From Verrucomicrobiales bacterium (GTDB lineage Bacteria; Verrucomicrobiota; Verrucomicrobiia; Verrucomicrobiales; DEV007): DNA of 49,657 nucleotides. The notes under the pieces were generated by a model. That model saw nothing but the letters and a program-made list of their open reading frames with translations. It ran no database searches and was not told the origin of the DNA. Below, piece by piece: positions 34,581 through 42,546 of the stretch. Location of the stretch: positions 1 to 49,657 of the forward strand of contig JAKISY010000024.1 in the NCBI GenBank assembly GCA_021648365.1. Reading direction: 5' to 3'. How positions within the stretch are numbered: position 1 is the first letter of the stretch; every line of letters starts with the position of its first letter. The translations under genes were made by a program, and so were the position numbers.

Positions 34581-34632
34581 ACAGGTGCGAACCCTGTCAA
34601 AATAGTCGCTCGCATCTTTGTGATGCGCGACT
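34581..34632 (+). promoter_or_regulatory. Two adjacent hairpins in the leader of the DUF1592 gene
   Basis: ACAGG (34581-34585) pairs with CCTGT (34593-34597) around TGCGAAC. AGTCG-CT-CGCATC (34604-34616) pairs with GATGCG-CGACT (34622-34632) around TTTGT with a two-base bulge. The second ends 20 bp before the ATG. They may be a cis-acting element. The first loop slightly resembles part of a cobalamin riboswitch, but the rest does not. Confidence 0.35.
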
Positions 34633-34652
34633 TTCCGGAATCGCTCCTCAAA

Positions 34653-37010
34653 ATGAATTTCCTTCACACACCACGTCTGCTTTTCATCGCGGCTTCGATG
34701 CTTCTGAGCTTCGCCCTTACCCCTTACGCTCACTGCGGAGACTTACACCGACGCGGTGCCGCCATTTACAAAAAACAATGCCTCGACTGCCATGGCCCCA
34801 ATGGCGAAGCCGTCGAAGACAAAACGGATGACCCACTGCAAGGCAAACGCGATCTGGTCTCGCTCACCAAACGCATCGTGCGCACCATGCCCGAGGATGA
34901 AGAAGATCTCTGTGTCGGCGACGAAGCCCACGCCGTCGCTGCCTATATCTACGACGCCTTTTACTCCCTCGCAGCCCGCGCACGCAATACCCCAGCAAAA
35001 ATCGAAAACGCCCGTCTCACGGCCCCCCAATACCGCAACAGCGTAGCCGATCTCGTAGGCTACTTCCGCAAAAACTACAACGGCTACCTCGGCGAAGAGC
35101 GCGGATTGAGTGCCACCTACACCGGCGTCTTCCCAAAAAAAGACCCTAAAAATGGTGATGAAAAGAAAAAACGTCACCACGAAAAAGGGCACGACGCACA
35201 GCTGCATTTCGACTTTGGGGATCAACTGCCGTCATCTTTACGTGGCAAAAAACTCACAAAAAACGAGTTTGATGTGAAATGGGAAGGCTCCATCATCGCC
35301 GAAGAGACCGGCGTTTATGAATTTATCATACGCACTCGCAATGGCTTCCGTTTTCACATCAACAAAAGCATCTGGTGGAAAGAGGGAACGGCTGCCTCCA
35401 TCGACGGACAAGTCGCCCCCAGCAACGAAGTCCGCGAAGAAAAACATCGCATCTTCCTCATCGGCGGACGCGCCTACCCAGTTGCTCTGACTTTTTTTAA
35501 GTTCAAAGAAAAACTAGCTTCGATGGAGTTATTATGGAAACCACCACACGGCACTCTGCACACCATCCCTACGCGCAACCTCTACCGCTGGGGCGTCCCA
35601 GAAACACTGATCATCGACACCCCCTTGCCCGCCGATGACCGCAGTGTCGGATACGAACGCGGCACCCAAGTCTCTAGAGCCTGGTTAGAAGCCGTTACCA
35701 AAGGCTCCACCATCGCCGCTCATTATGTCATCGACAACCTCGACCAACTAGCAAAAAGCAAAGCCGGTGCACCAGATAGAGATAAAAAAATCAAACAATT
35801 CGCCCTCGACTTTGCCGCACTAGCCTTGAGACATCCCCTATCCGATTCGCAAAAGAAACACATCAACGATACCTTTTTTGGCAAAAACACCAAACTTGAG
35901 CAGGGCATAAAAAGGCTCGTCATCTATTGCCTCAGCTCACCACGCTTCCTCTACCCCGACCTACCCATCGGCGACCAACAGAACCCCTATCGCATCGCCT
36001 CTCGTCTTGCGCTCTACTTATGGGATTCCGTGGCAGATCCCAAACTGATCAAAGCCGCTAAACAAGGCAAACTCAAAACCCCAGAACAAATCCGCAAGCT
36101 ATCTGGAGAAATGTCTTGGCACCCACGCTCCAAAGCTAAGATGCGCGGCTTCTTTCACCATTGGTTGGAACTCGACCGCGCCGACAACATCGCCAAAGAC
36201 AAAAAAACCTTCCCCGCTTACGATGAAACGCTCCAAGCCGATTTGCGCAACTCCCTTTTCTTATACCTCGACAGCGTAGTCTGGAGCGACCAGTCAGACT
36301 ACCGCCAACTCTTCCTCGCCGACTACCTTTACGCCAATCCTCGCATGGCAAAAATCTACGGTCTCAAAGCCCCCGCAGATTCGAGCTTTCAACGCATCCA
36401 AGCTGACCCTAAACAACGCTCAGGTGTCATCACCCACCCCTACCTGCTCAGCACCCTCGCTTACCACAACAGCACCTCCCCCATCCATCGCGGCGTCTTC
36501 CTCACCCGCAACATCCTCGGCATGCCACTCAAATCGCCACCCACCGCCAACAAATTTGAACCCGCCAAATTTGATCCCACCCTCACCATGCGAGAAAAAG
36601 TCGCCGGCATGACTCGCTCCAAAGCCTGCATGGCATGTCACGTCTCCATCAACCCGCTCGGCTTCAGTCTCGAGCACTACGACGGCATCGGTCGCTGGCA
36701 GACTCAAGATCAAAACAAACCGATCAACTCCACCAGCGACTTCAAAACCGCCGCAGGCAAAACCGTGCAACTGCGCGGAGCACGCGACGTCGCACAGCTC
36801 GCCGCCAATCAATCCAGCGCCCACCGCGCCTTCATCGAGCAACTCTTCCATCATATGACCAAACAACCAGCGCGCGCCTACGGCAAAAACACCCTAGATG
36901 AACTTGAAACCTACTTCTCAGAAAACCAATACAACATCGTCTATTTACTCAATAGAATCGCCGTCATCACCGCTCAACAAGGCGTAAAAAACACCCCAAG
37001 CGATTCCTAA
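34653..37010 (+). CDS. Planctomycete-type cytochrome c/PA14/DUF1592 protein
   Basis: The start at 34653 gives a signal peptide (MNFLHTPRLLFIAASMLLSFALTPYAHCGD) and 785 residues. An N-terminal cytochrome c domain has CLDCH at residues 43-47. A PA14-like domain follows (GLSATYTGVF at about 155, GVYEFIIRTRNGFRFHINKS, RAYPVALTFFKF). The remaining part matches DUF1592, DUF1588 and DUF1585: a helical domain with RYxLA-like RIASRLALYLWDS, then GVITHPYLLSTLAYHN, KACMACHVSINPLGFSLEHYDGIGRW with a second CxxCH. The role is unknown, though these proteins are widely inferred to act on polymers or redox in the periplasm. DUF1552 follows after 31 bp, an operon. Confidence 0.9.
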   Translation: MNFLHTPRLLFIAASMLLSFALTPYAHCGDLHRRGAAIYKKQCLDCHGPNGEAVEDKTDDPLQGKRDLVSLTKRIVRTMPEDEEDLCVGDEAHAVAAYIYDAFYSLAARARNTPAKIENARLTAPQYRNSVADLVGYFRKNYNGYLGEERGLSATYTGVFPKKDPKNGDEKKKRHHEKGHDAQLHFDFGDQLPSSLRGKKLTKNEFDVKWEGSIIAEETGVYEFIIRTRNGFRFHINKSIWWKEGTAASIDGQVAPSNEVREEKHRIFLIGGRAYPVALTFFKFKEKLASMELLWKPPHGTLHTIPTRNLYRWGVPETLIIDTPLPADDRSVGYERGTQVSRAWLEAVTKGSTIAAHYVIDNLDQLAKSKAGAPDRDKKIKQFALDFAALALRHPLSDSQKKHINDTFFGKNTKLEQGIKRLVIYCLSSPRFLYPDLPIGDQQNPYRIASRLALYLWDSVADPKLIKAAKQGKLKTPEQIRKLSGEMSWHPRSKAKMRGFFHHWLELDRADNIAKDKKTFPAYDETLQADLRNSLFLYLDSVVWSDQSDYRQLFLADYLYANPRMAKIYGLKAPADSSFQRIQADPKQRSGVITHPYLLSTLAYHNSTSPIHRGVFLTRNILGMPLKSPPTANKFEPAKFDPTLTMREKVAGMTRSKACMACHVSINPLGFSLEHYDGIGRWQTQDQNKPINSTSDFKTAAGKTVQLRGARDVAQLAANQSSAHRAFIEQLFHHMTKQPARAYGKNTLDELETYFSENQYNIVYLLNRIAVITAQQGVKNTPSDS

Positions 37011-37012
37011 TC

Positions 37013-37033
37013 TCAAATCTCAAATCTCAAATT
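37013..37033 (+). repeat. TCAAATC heptamer array, 3 copies
   Basis: Three units of TCAAATC, the last TCAAATT, lie just after the DUF1592 stop and before the DUF1552 ATG. A 10-copy array of the same unit is at 46485-46554. Confidence 0.85.
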
Positions 37034-37041
37034 CTCACCCC

Positions 37042-38358
37042 ATGCAACGCCGTCAATTCATTCGCGATCTAGGATTCTCAGCCGCAGCCCTACCATTCCT
37101 CACCGGATTACCAGGACTGCAAGCTGCCAGTGCAAACCCGTCGGGCAAAAAACGCCTGATCATCATGTTTTCCCCCAACGGCACCATCCCCGACGCCTTT
37201 TGGCCAAAAACGGAAGGTTCACAATTCGAGCTGCCACCCATCCTCGAACCACTCAAAGAGTTCAAAAAAGAGATGCTCGTTCTCAACGGCATCTACAACC
37301 AAGTGCGCGGCGACGGTGACAACCACATGCGCGGCATGAGCTGCCTGCTAACAGGATCTCACCTTTTTCCGGGCAACATACAAGGCGGCTCCGACACCCC
37401 TGCTGGTTGGGCAAGCGGACTCTCCATCGATCAGGAAATCCGCAATCACTACCAAAAAAACGCCTCCACCAAAACCCGTTTTGGTAGCCTCGAATTCGGC
37501 GTCGCCGTGCCCAACCGCGCCGACCCTTGGACCCGCATGGTTTATGCCGGACCCAACAAACCCATCGCCCCCATCGCCGATCCCAAGCAGATGCTCGACA
37601 AACTTTATGGCAACAAAAAGGATGCCAAAAGCGTGATCAGTATCCTCGACCCACTACGCGACGACATCAAACGCGCATCTACCGTATTAGGCAAAGAAGA
37701 CCGCCACCTGCTCGACGAACATCTCACCCTCGTGCGCCAGATGGAATCTGACCTCAAAGAGAGCACTAAAGAAACCCAACTCAGCCACCCCGTGCCAGAC
37801 ATCGATCCCGACATCGAACTGCTCAACGACAACACCCCGCAAATCAGCCGCATGCAGATCGATTTGCTAGTCAACTCCATGGCGAACGACATGACCCGTA
37901 TCGCCACCCTGCAGCAAATGCGCTCGGTAGGACAATCGCGCATGCACTGGCTAGGCATCGACGATGGACATCACGGGCTATCCCACGAACCCGATGACAA
38001 TCAGGCAGCCAAAGACAAGCTGATCAAAATCAACCGCTGGTTCAGCACCGAACTCGCCTACCTCACCAAAAAACTCAAAGACACCCCTGAGCCAAGCGGC
38101 AGTGGTAGCATGCTCGACCACACCCTCATCGTCTGGACCAACGAGCTCGGCAAAGGCAACAGCCATACCCTCGACAACATCCCCTTCGTACTAATCGGCG
38201 GCAAAGCTCACGGCATCAAAACGGGTCGCTACCTCAAAGCAGACAAAGTCGCTCACAACCGCCTACTGATGGGAATCTCTCAATCCATGGGACACCCCCT
38301 CAAATCCTTCGGCGACGCCAAACACTGTGAAGGCGGGGCTTTCAAGCTGAGTGCCTAG
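37042..38358 (+). CDS. DUF1552 family secreted protein
   Basis: The N-terminus MQRRQFIRDLGFSAAALPFLTGLPGLQAAS has an RRQF twin-Arg-like motif, a hydrophobic stretch and Ala-rich cleavage region, so it is probably exported by Tat. The body matches DUF1552: KRLIIMFSPNGTIPDAFWP, LNGIYNQVRGDGDNHMRGMSCLLTG, IDDGHHGLSHEPDD and ARYL-like GRYLKADKVAHNRLLMGISQSMG. The family occurs next to DUF1592 proteins in this group, and they probably act together. The biochemical function is unknown. The 438 residues are normal. Confidence 0.9.
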   Translation: MQRRQFIRDLGFSAAALPFLTGLPGLQAASANPSGKKRLIIMFSPNGTIPDAFWPKTEGSQFELPPILEPLKEFKKEMLVLNGIYNQVRGDGDNHMRGMSCLLTGSHLFPGNIQGGSDTPAGWASGLSIDQEIRNHYQKNASTKTRFGSLEFGVAVPNRADPWTRMVYAGPNKPIAPIADPKQMLDKLYGNKKDAKSVISILDPLRDDIKRASTVLGKEDRHLLDEHLTLVRQMESDLKESTKETQLSHPVPDIDPDIELLNDNTPQISRMQIDLLVNSMANDMTRIATLQQMRSVGQSRMHWLGIDDGHHGLSHEPDDNQAAKDKLIKINRWFSTELAYLTKKLKDTPEPSGSGSMLDHTLIVWTNELGKGNSHTLDNIPFVLIGGKAHGIKTGRYLKADKVAHNRLLMGISQSMGHPLKSFGDAKHCEGGAFKLSA

Positions 38359-38399
38359 AGCCACTGACAGCGCCTCGCAAGCTAAACCCGAAAGTGATA

Positions 38400-39725
38400 T
38401 CATCGCTTGCCTACGCAATACAGTTTATCATTAGCTCGAATAAACAAATTCCCCTGCGCAGCTACGATCGGCGAGCGAATGAAGGTGCTCTGTGGCACTC
38501 CCATATTAGACTCGCTGATCAGTTCAAATTGATCTCCAGCCTTCACCACGAACACCTCACCCAAATGACTGATAACATAAATTTTTCCATCCGCCCCCGT
38601 TGGAGAAGCCTCCAACTTCACTTTAGCATTCAACTTTTCACTCCATAGCACCTTGCCCGTTTTCGGTTCGATACAGCTGAGCACTTTTTTCCGACCATTG
38701 AGCAAATAAAACCGCCCCTGATAAAATAACGGTGTAGGCACGTCGGCTGCCACGATTTTCCCCTCCGTCTTCCAAGCAATCGCCTCATCGCCCATCGTGC
38801 CAGCCCCCCCTGCTTTGATCCCATAAGCCTGCGCTTTTTTGGGGCCACAGACCAACACGATTCCTTCCCCAAAAACAGGCGAAGGCACCAATCTCCAATA
38901 TTTTTCCTTGTCAGGATTCCACGTCCCCCAGCGCCATAACTCCTCACCTGTCTGCGGATCATGCGCCGTCAGATAATCTCCCCCCACCACCAACAACTCC
39001 TTGCGTCCCTTATACTCAAGCGGCACGGGTGTAGAAAAAGCCTCCCGCGACTCCATCAAAGCCGGCGTCTTGCGAATGTGACGCCACTTTTCTTTACCGG
39101 TCTCTGGATCCATCGCCAAAATATAGGATTCATTGATTCGATCCTTAAACCCCTTGTCGTCCACCGCCACGTCGCGCTGCAACACTTGCAAATACAAGCT
39201 ACCATCCCACAACACAGGACTGGTTGAAAAGGTCCAGCCAAAAGCAAAGGTTCCGTAGTCTTTTTGAATATTCCGCGACCACTTCTGCTTGCCATCCAGA
39301 TCAAAAGCGATCAAATCACCAGTGCCAGCAAAGAAAAATACCGTCTTACCATCCGTCACCGCCGAAGGCGCTGCAAAAGTGCTACGATCATTCTGGCGCA
39401 CCCCCTTGCCCAAAGGTCTTTTCCAAATCACTTTGCCCGTCTTGCGATCCAGTTTCAACGCCACCACTCCCTGCTCATCTTCATCAACAGAAGTTAGGTA
39501 AACCCCATCCTGCCAAACGATAGGAGCCGATGCCCCGTCTCCTGGCAAATCAACTTCCCATAACAAGTTTTCTGTTTTAGAAAACTTATCTGGCAAAGCT
39601 TTCTCAGAAGTCGAACCATTATTGTTAGGCCCGCGCCAATTCGGCCAATTTTCTGCTCGCAAATCCACGCTCAATGTCAAACTCAATGCCAACAGCGCTT
39701 GTAGGGGTTTCAGTGATTTCATCAT
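38400..39725 (-). CDS. Secreted PQQ-like beta-propeller repeat protein (441 aa)
   Basis: The ATG at 39725 (or 39722) gives MMKSLKPLQALLALSLTLSVDLRAENWPNWRGP, a signal peptide followed by the W-NWRGPNNNG start seen in this family. Propeller blades include VIWKRPLGKG, KQKWSRNIQK, KEKWRHIRKT, ELWRWGTWNP, KVLWSEKLNAK, most with G-x-x-x-W. It is a paralogue of the protein at 2492. Like that protein, there is no sign of a PQQ dehydrogenase active site. The neighbouring DUF1592, DUF1552 and sulfatase genes form a cluster that suggests secreted polymer metabolism. Confidence 0.87.
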   Translation of the reverse strand: MMKSLKPLQALLALSLTLSVDLRAENWPNWRGPNNNGSTSEKALPDKFSKTENLLWEVDLPGDGASAPIVWQDGVYLTSVDEDEQGVVALKLDRKTGKVIWKRPLGKGVRQNDRSTFAAPSAVTDGKTVFFFAGTGDLIAFDLDGKQKWSRNIQKDYGTFAFGWTFSTSPVLWDGSLYLQVLQRDVAVDDKGFKDRINESYILAMDPETGKEKWRHIRKTPALMESREAFSTPVPLEYKGRKELLVVGGDYLTAHDPQTGEELWRWGTWNPDKEKYWRLVPSPVFGEGIVLVCGPKKAQAYGIKAGGAGTMGDEAIAWKTEGKIVAADVPTPLFYQGRFYLLNGRKKVLSCIEPKTGKVLWSEKLNAKVKLEASPTGADGKIYVISHLGEVFVVKAGDQFELISESNMGVPQSTFIRSPIVAAQGNLFIRANDKLYCVGKR

Positions 39726-39790
39726 AACATTTACAATAGGTGATAGTGCGGACACTTCTTCCGCCTAGCTATTCTAGCTTAAATACACAA

Positions 39791-42451
39791 TCAATCTCTA
39801 CGTGCACGTAGAAAAGTAGGCACATCCAAGTCCTGACCATCAACAATCGTCGGCTTGGTCTTCGCAAATCTCCCCTTAACCTCAGACTCCAGCTCCAAAA
39901 CGCCTTGTTTCTGAGGCACCGCTCCCCGCTCAGTTGCTTGATCCAAATCGGTTTGCTCTTCGGTAACCTCTTCTTCTGCGGCTGCTTGCTCATGCTCACC
40001 GAACCCCTCCTCTGTATCCACAGTCTTATCCACCGAGCTCACAGGTTCAGCATCAGCCACCTCTTCTTCTTCGATATCATCAGGCTCGTCCACCCGGCTC
40101 AAGGTGATCTCCATATCCCCATCATCCCCAGCCGAGGCTGACAAAATTACATCTTGCACCTCTTGTTCGCTTGCCGCCTGCTCTTCCTCTCGCCGCGAAT
40201 CCTCGTCTTCTTCAAAACCTAACGAAACCAGATCCTCGTCCTCATCCGTTTCATCTTGTTCATCGTCACCTTCATCGAAAGAATGCACAATCAGCTCATC
40301 CTCAGAGGGTTGGGATTTTTGTTCAACTAAACTCTGTTTGGCTATTTGCAGAATGGACATCGGTGCCGACGGCTTCACTTCCGCCACCTCTTGCTCTTCG
40401 ATTTCTACAGGTATCTGGTCTTGCACGACCTCAAGCTCCTCGTCATCGTCATCGATCTCAAAGGGTGAAGGTTCGTCCTCCGCCTCATCTTCGATCTCGT
40501 CAGCTACTTGTTCTTGCTGCTCTTGCTCTTCAGGCTCGTCATCAACGCCTCCCTCCAGCGAAATCTCCTCATCATCCTCACCCGAGCTCACTGGTTTCAA
40601 TCCCAACAAACTCGCCATGCCTTGCACTGGAGCCGACGACTCCTCCTGCACTGGCGCTGCCTCTTCTATCTGCGCCACAGGATCCGCCCACTCATCCTCC
40701 GAAGAACTTGGCAACTCATCCTCTTCATCGGACACCTCAACTAACTCTTCATGTTCAGACTCGGCATCCTCCTGCTCCTGCTCGACCAGTGCTTCTTCTT
40801 CTGACTCGTCTAAGGTATCGCTATCAACTTCAACCTCGTCTTCGATCGCAAGCTCACCTTCCTCCTCGACTACAGCATCCGCTTCAATTTCCTCCTCCAA
40901 AGACTCCTCTTCCTCTTCTTCTTGGTCAGCCTCTACCTCCTCCTCAAACTCCGGCGAGGCCTCCCCTTCCTCTTCTTCTTGATCGTCGTCCTCTTCCACC
41001 ACTTCTTCAGCGGAAATCTCATCATCGGCTTGCAGCAAAGCCGATGATGAGATTTCCGCTGAATCTTCGTTTTCCAACACCTCTGACTCGACCGCCACAG
41101 GCTCTTCGCCATCCGCAGATGTCACCAACCCTTCGACCGCATCTTCATCCTCCAACCCTTCCACAGGAAGCTCTGGCGGTTCATCCTGCTTAGCGACCAA
41201 TGGAGCCCATTCCTCATCCATCTCCTCGGCATCAGTGTCAACCACCACATCCGCCACCTCTAGGGTGGCGTCGAGTGTCAACTCATCCGGCGGGGGAGGT
41301 TCCGCCGCCGTTTCAGCTTTCACCGCAGTCTCACTGCTCGCCGAATTGTCGCTGGGTTTGCCAGCTCCTCCTCCACTACCGTCATCATCACCATCATCGC
41401 CGGAATCATCCGACGTCAGGGCTTTTTTTTTATCAGCCTCTTTTTTGCGAGCTGTTCCACTTGGACCGATTTTCTCACTCGATACAGACGAAATCAAAGT
41501 CACTGCCAAGCTGTTACCCAACTTCTTGTCCGTGCCTACACCAAACAAAATCTGCGCCTGATCACTAACATGTTTAGCCAGCTCATTCATCAGAATCTCC
41601 ACTTCATACAAGGTCAGCGAATCACCACCAGAAATATGAATCAGCACATTCTCTGCTGAATCCATCAGATAGTTTTTGTCGATCAGCGGACTCTTCAAGG
41701 CCTGCGCCAAAGCTTCCTGCGCACGGTTATCTCCCTTAGCCAAACCAAAGCCAAACAGACAACGCGAATCGCGGTTGCGTAAAGCTGTCAGCAAATCATC
41801 CATGCCCAGACGAATGATGCCAGGCTGAGTCACCATGTTAGTGGTAGCAAGAATGCTCTGACTGATCAATTTATCTGCCGCAGCAAAGGCTTGTTGGATA
41901 CCTTCTTTGGCCACCAACAACTCGCCCATGCGGTCATTCTCAAAAGTCACCACCGCGTTAGCAAACTCACCGATACCCTTCAGCGAATCCGTAGCCTGCT
42001 GCATCCGTCGCTTACCCTCGAAACCAAATGGCAAAGAAGTGAACGCTACCAAAAAGGCACCCTCTTCCCTTGCGATACGACAAACTTCCGGCGCAGCACC
42101 CGAACCCGTGCCGCCACCAAGTCCGACACAAACAAAAACCATACTGTAGCCTCGCACCGCATCGCGGATCTCCGCCTCAGCTTCTAGCGCCGCCTCACGA
42201 CCTAATTCAGGATCGCCACCAGCCCCCATTCCCATCAGCAATTCTTTACCCAGCTGGATTTTATTGCTCGAAACCGAGGTCGAAAGCGCTCGCACATCCG
42301 TATTGATGGTGAGCAAATCTCCAGCCTCGCTGCCTTCGAGCGCCATCCGGTCTAGCACATTGGCACCCGAACCACCCACGCCGATTATTTTGACAGAGAA
42401 GCCATTGGCTTCTGGAATCTCCGTTTGTTCACTCGCGTTATATTCTATCAT
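39791..42451 (-). CDS. ftsZ: Cell division protein FtsZ with an extremely long acidic linker
   Basis: This is the tubulin-like GTPase that forms the division ring. The core covers about residues 15-330: IIGVGGSGANVLDRM, the GTP-binding GGGTGSGAAP at 112-121, FGFEGKRRM. The start at 42451 is supported by GGAGAAAGGT 8 bp upstream. The T7 loop is not canonical: RLGMDD at 214-219 replaces the NxDxxD motif. From about 335 to 850 the protein is dominated by Glu, Asp, Ser and Val, an intrinsically disordered linker about ten times longer than usual. Short hydrophobic islands lie in it (MASLLGLKPV, MSILQIAKQSL). It ends DLDVPTFLRARRD, the conserved tail that binds FtsA and ZipA-type partners. It is the last gene of the cluster. 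Confidence 0.95.
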   Translation of the reverse strand: MIEYNASEQTEIPEANGFSVKIIGVGGSGANVLDRMALEGSEAGDLLTINTDVRALSTSVSSNKIQLGKELLMGMGAGGDPELGREAALEAEAEIRDAVRGYSMVFVCVGLGGGTGSGAAPEVCRIAREEGAFLVAFTSLPFGFEGKRRMQQATDSLKGIGEFANAVVTFENDRMGELLVAKEGIQQAFAAADKLISQSILATTNMVTQPGIIRLGMDDLLTALRNRDSRCLFGFGLAKGDNRAQEALAQALKSPLIDKNYLMDSAENVLIHISGGDSLTLYEVEILMNELAKHVSDQAQILFGVGTDKKLGNSLAVTLISSVSSEKIGPSGTARKKEADKKKALTSDDSGDDGDDDGSGGGAGKPSDNSASSETAVKAETAAEPPPPDELTLDATLEVADVVVDTDAEEMDEEWAPLVAKQDEPPELPVEGLEDEDAVEGLVTSADGEEPVAVESEVLENEDSAEISSSALLQADDEISAEEVVEEDDDQEEEEGEASPEFEEEVEADQEEEEEESLEEEIEADAVVEEEGELAIEDEVEVDSDTLDESEEEALVEQEQEDAESEHEELVEVSDEEDELPSSSEDEWADPVAQIEEAAPVQEESSAPVQGMASLLGLKPVSSGEDDEEISLEGGVDDEPEEQEQQEQVADEIEDEAEDEPSPFEIDDDDEELEVVQDQIPVEIEEQEVAEVKPSAPMSILQIAKQSLVEQKSQPSEDELIVHSFDEGDDEQDETDEDEDLVSLGFEEDEDSRREEEQAASEQEVQDVILSASAGDDGDMEITLSRVDEPDDIEEEEVADAEPVSSVDKTVDTEEGFGEHEQAAAEEEVTEEQTDLDQATERGAVPQKQGVLELESEVKGRFAKTKPTIVDGQDLDVPTFLRARRD
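41006..41063. repeat. Perfect 26-bp inverted repeat inside ftsZ
   Basis: The left arm 41006-41031 and right arm 41038-41063 are exactly complementary, with a 6-bp GCAGCA loop. Both arms are read as part of the acidic linker (around SAEISSSALLQ and ADDEISAEE). Symmetry stops just outside the arms. Confidence 0.95.
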
Positions 42452-42546
42452 AAATCGATTACCTTTCTCCGACACCAAGGAAACAGAGACTTAGCCCATA
42501 GATCAAATCTTTTTTAGCCTTTTTATTCTCTTGAAAAATTTTCATC

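Noticed and set aside
34581..34632. Cobalamin riboswitch
   Set aside because: Only a GGTGCGAACC-like loop resembles it; the conserved CCCGC-ACTGT part and upstream stems are missing.
40104..41193. Long plus-strand frames of 292 and 340 codons opposite ftsZ
   Set aside because: They are Ser/Pro/Arg/His-rich translations of the complement of Glu/Asp codons in the FtsZ linker, with no start context.
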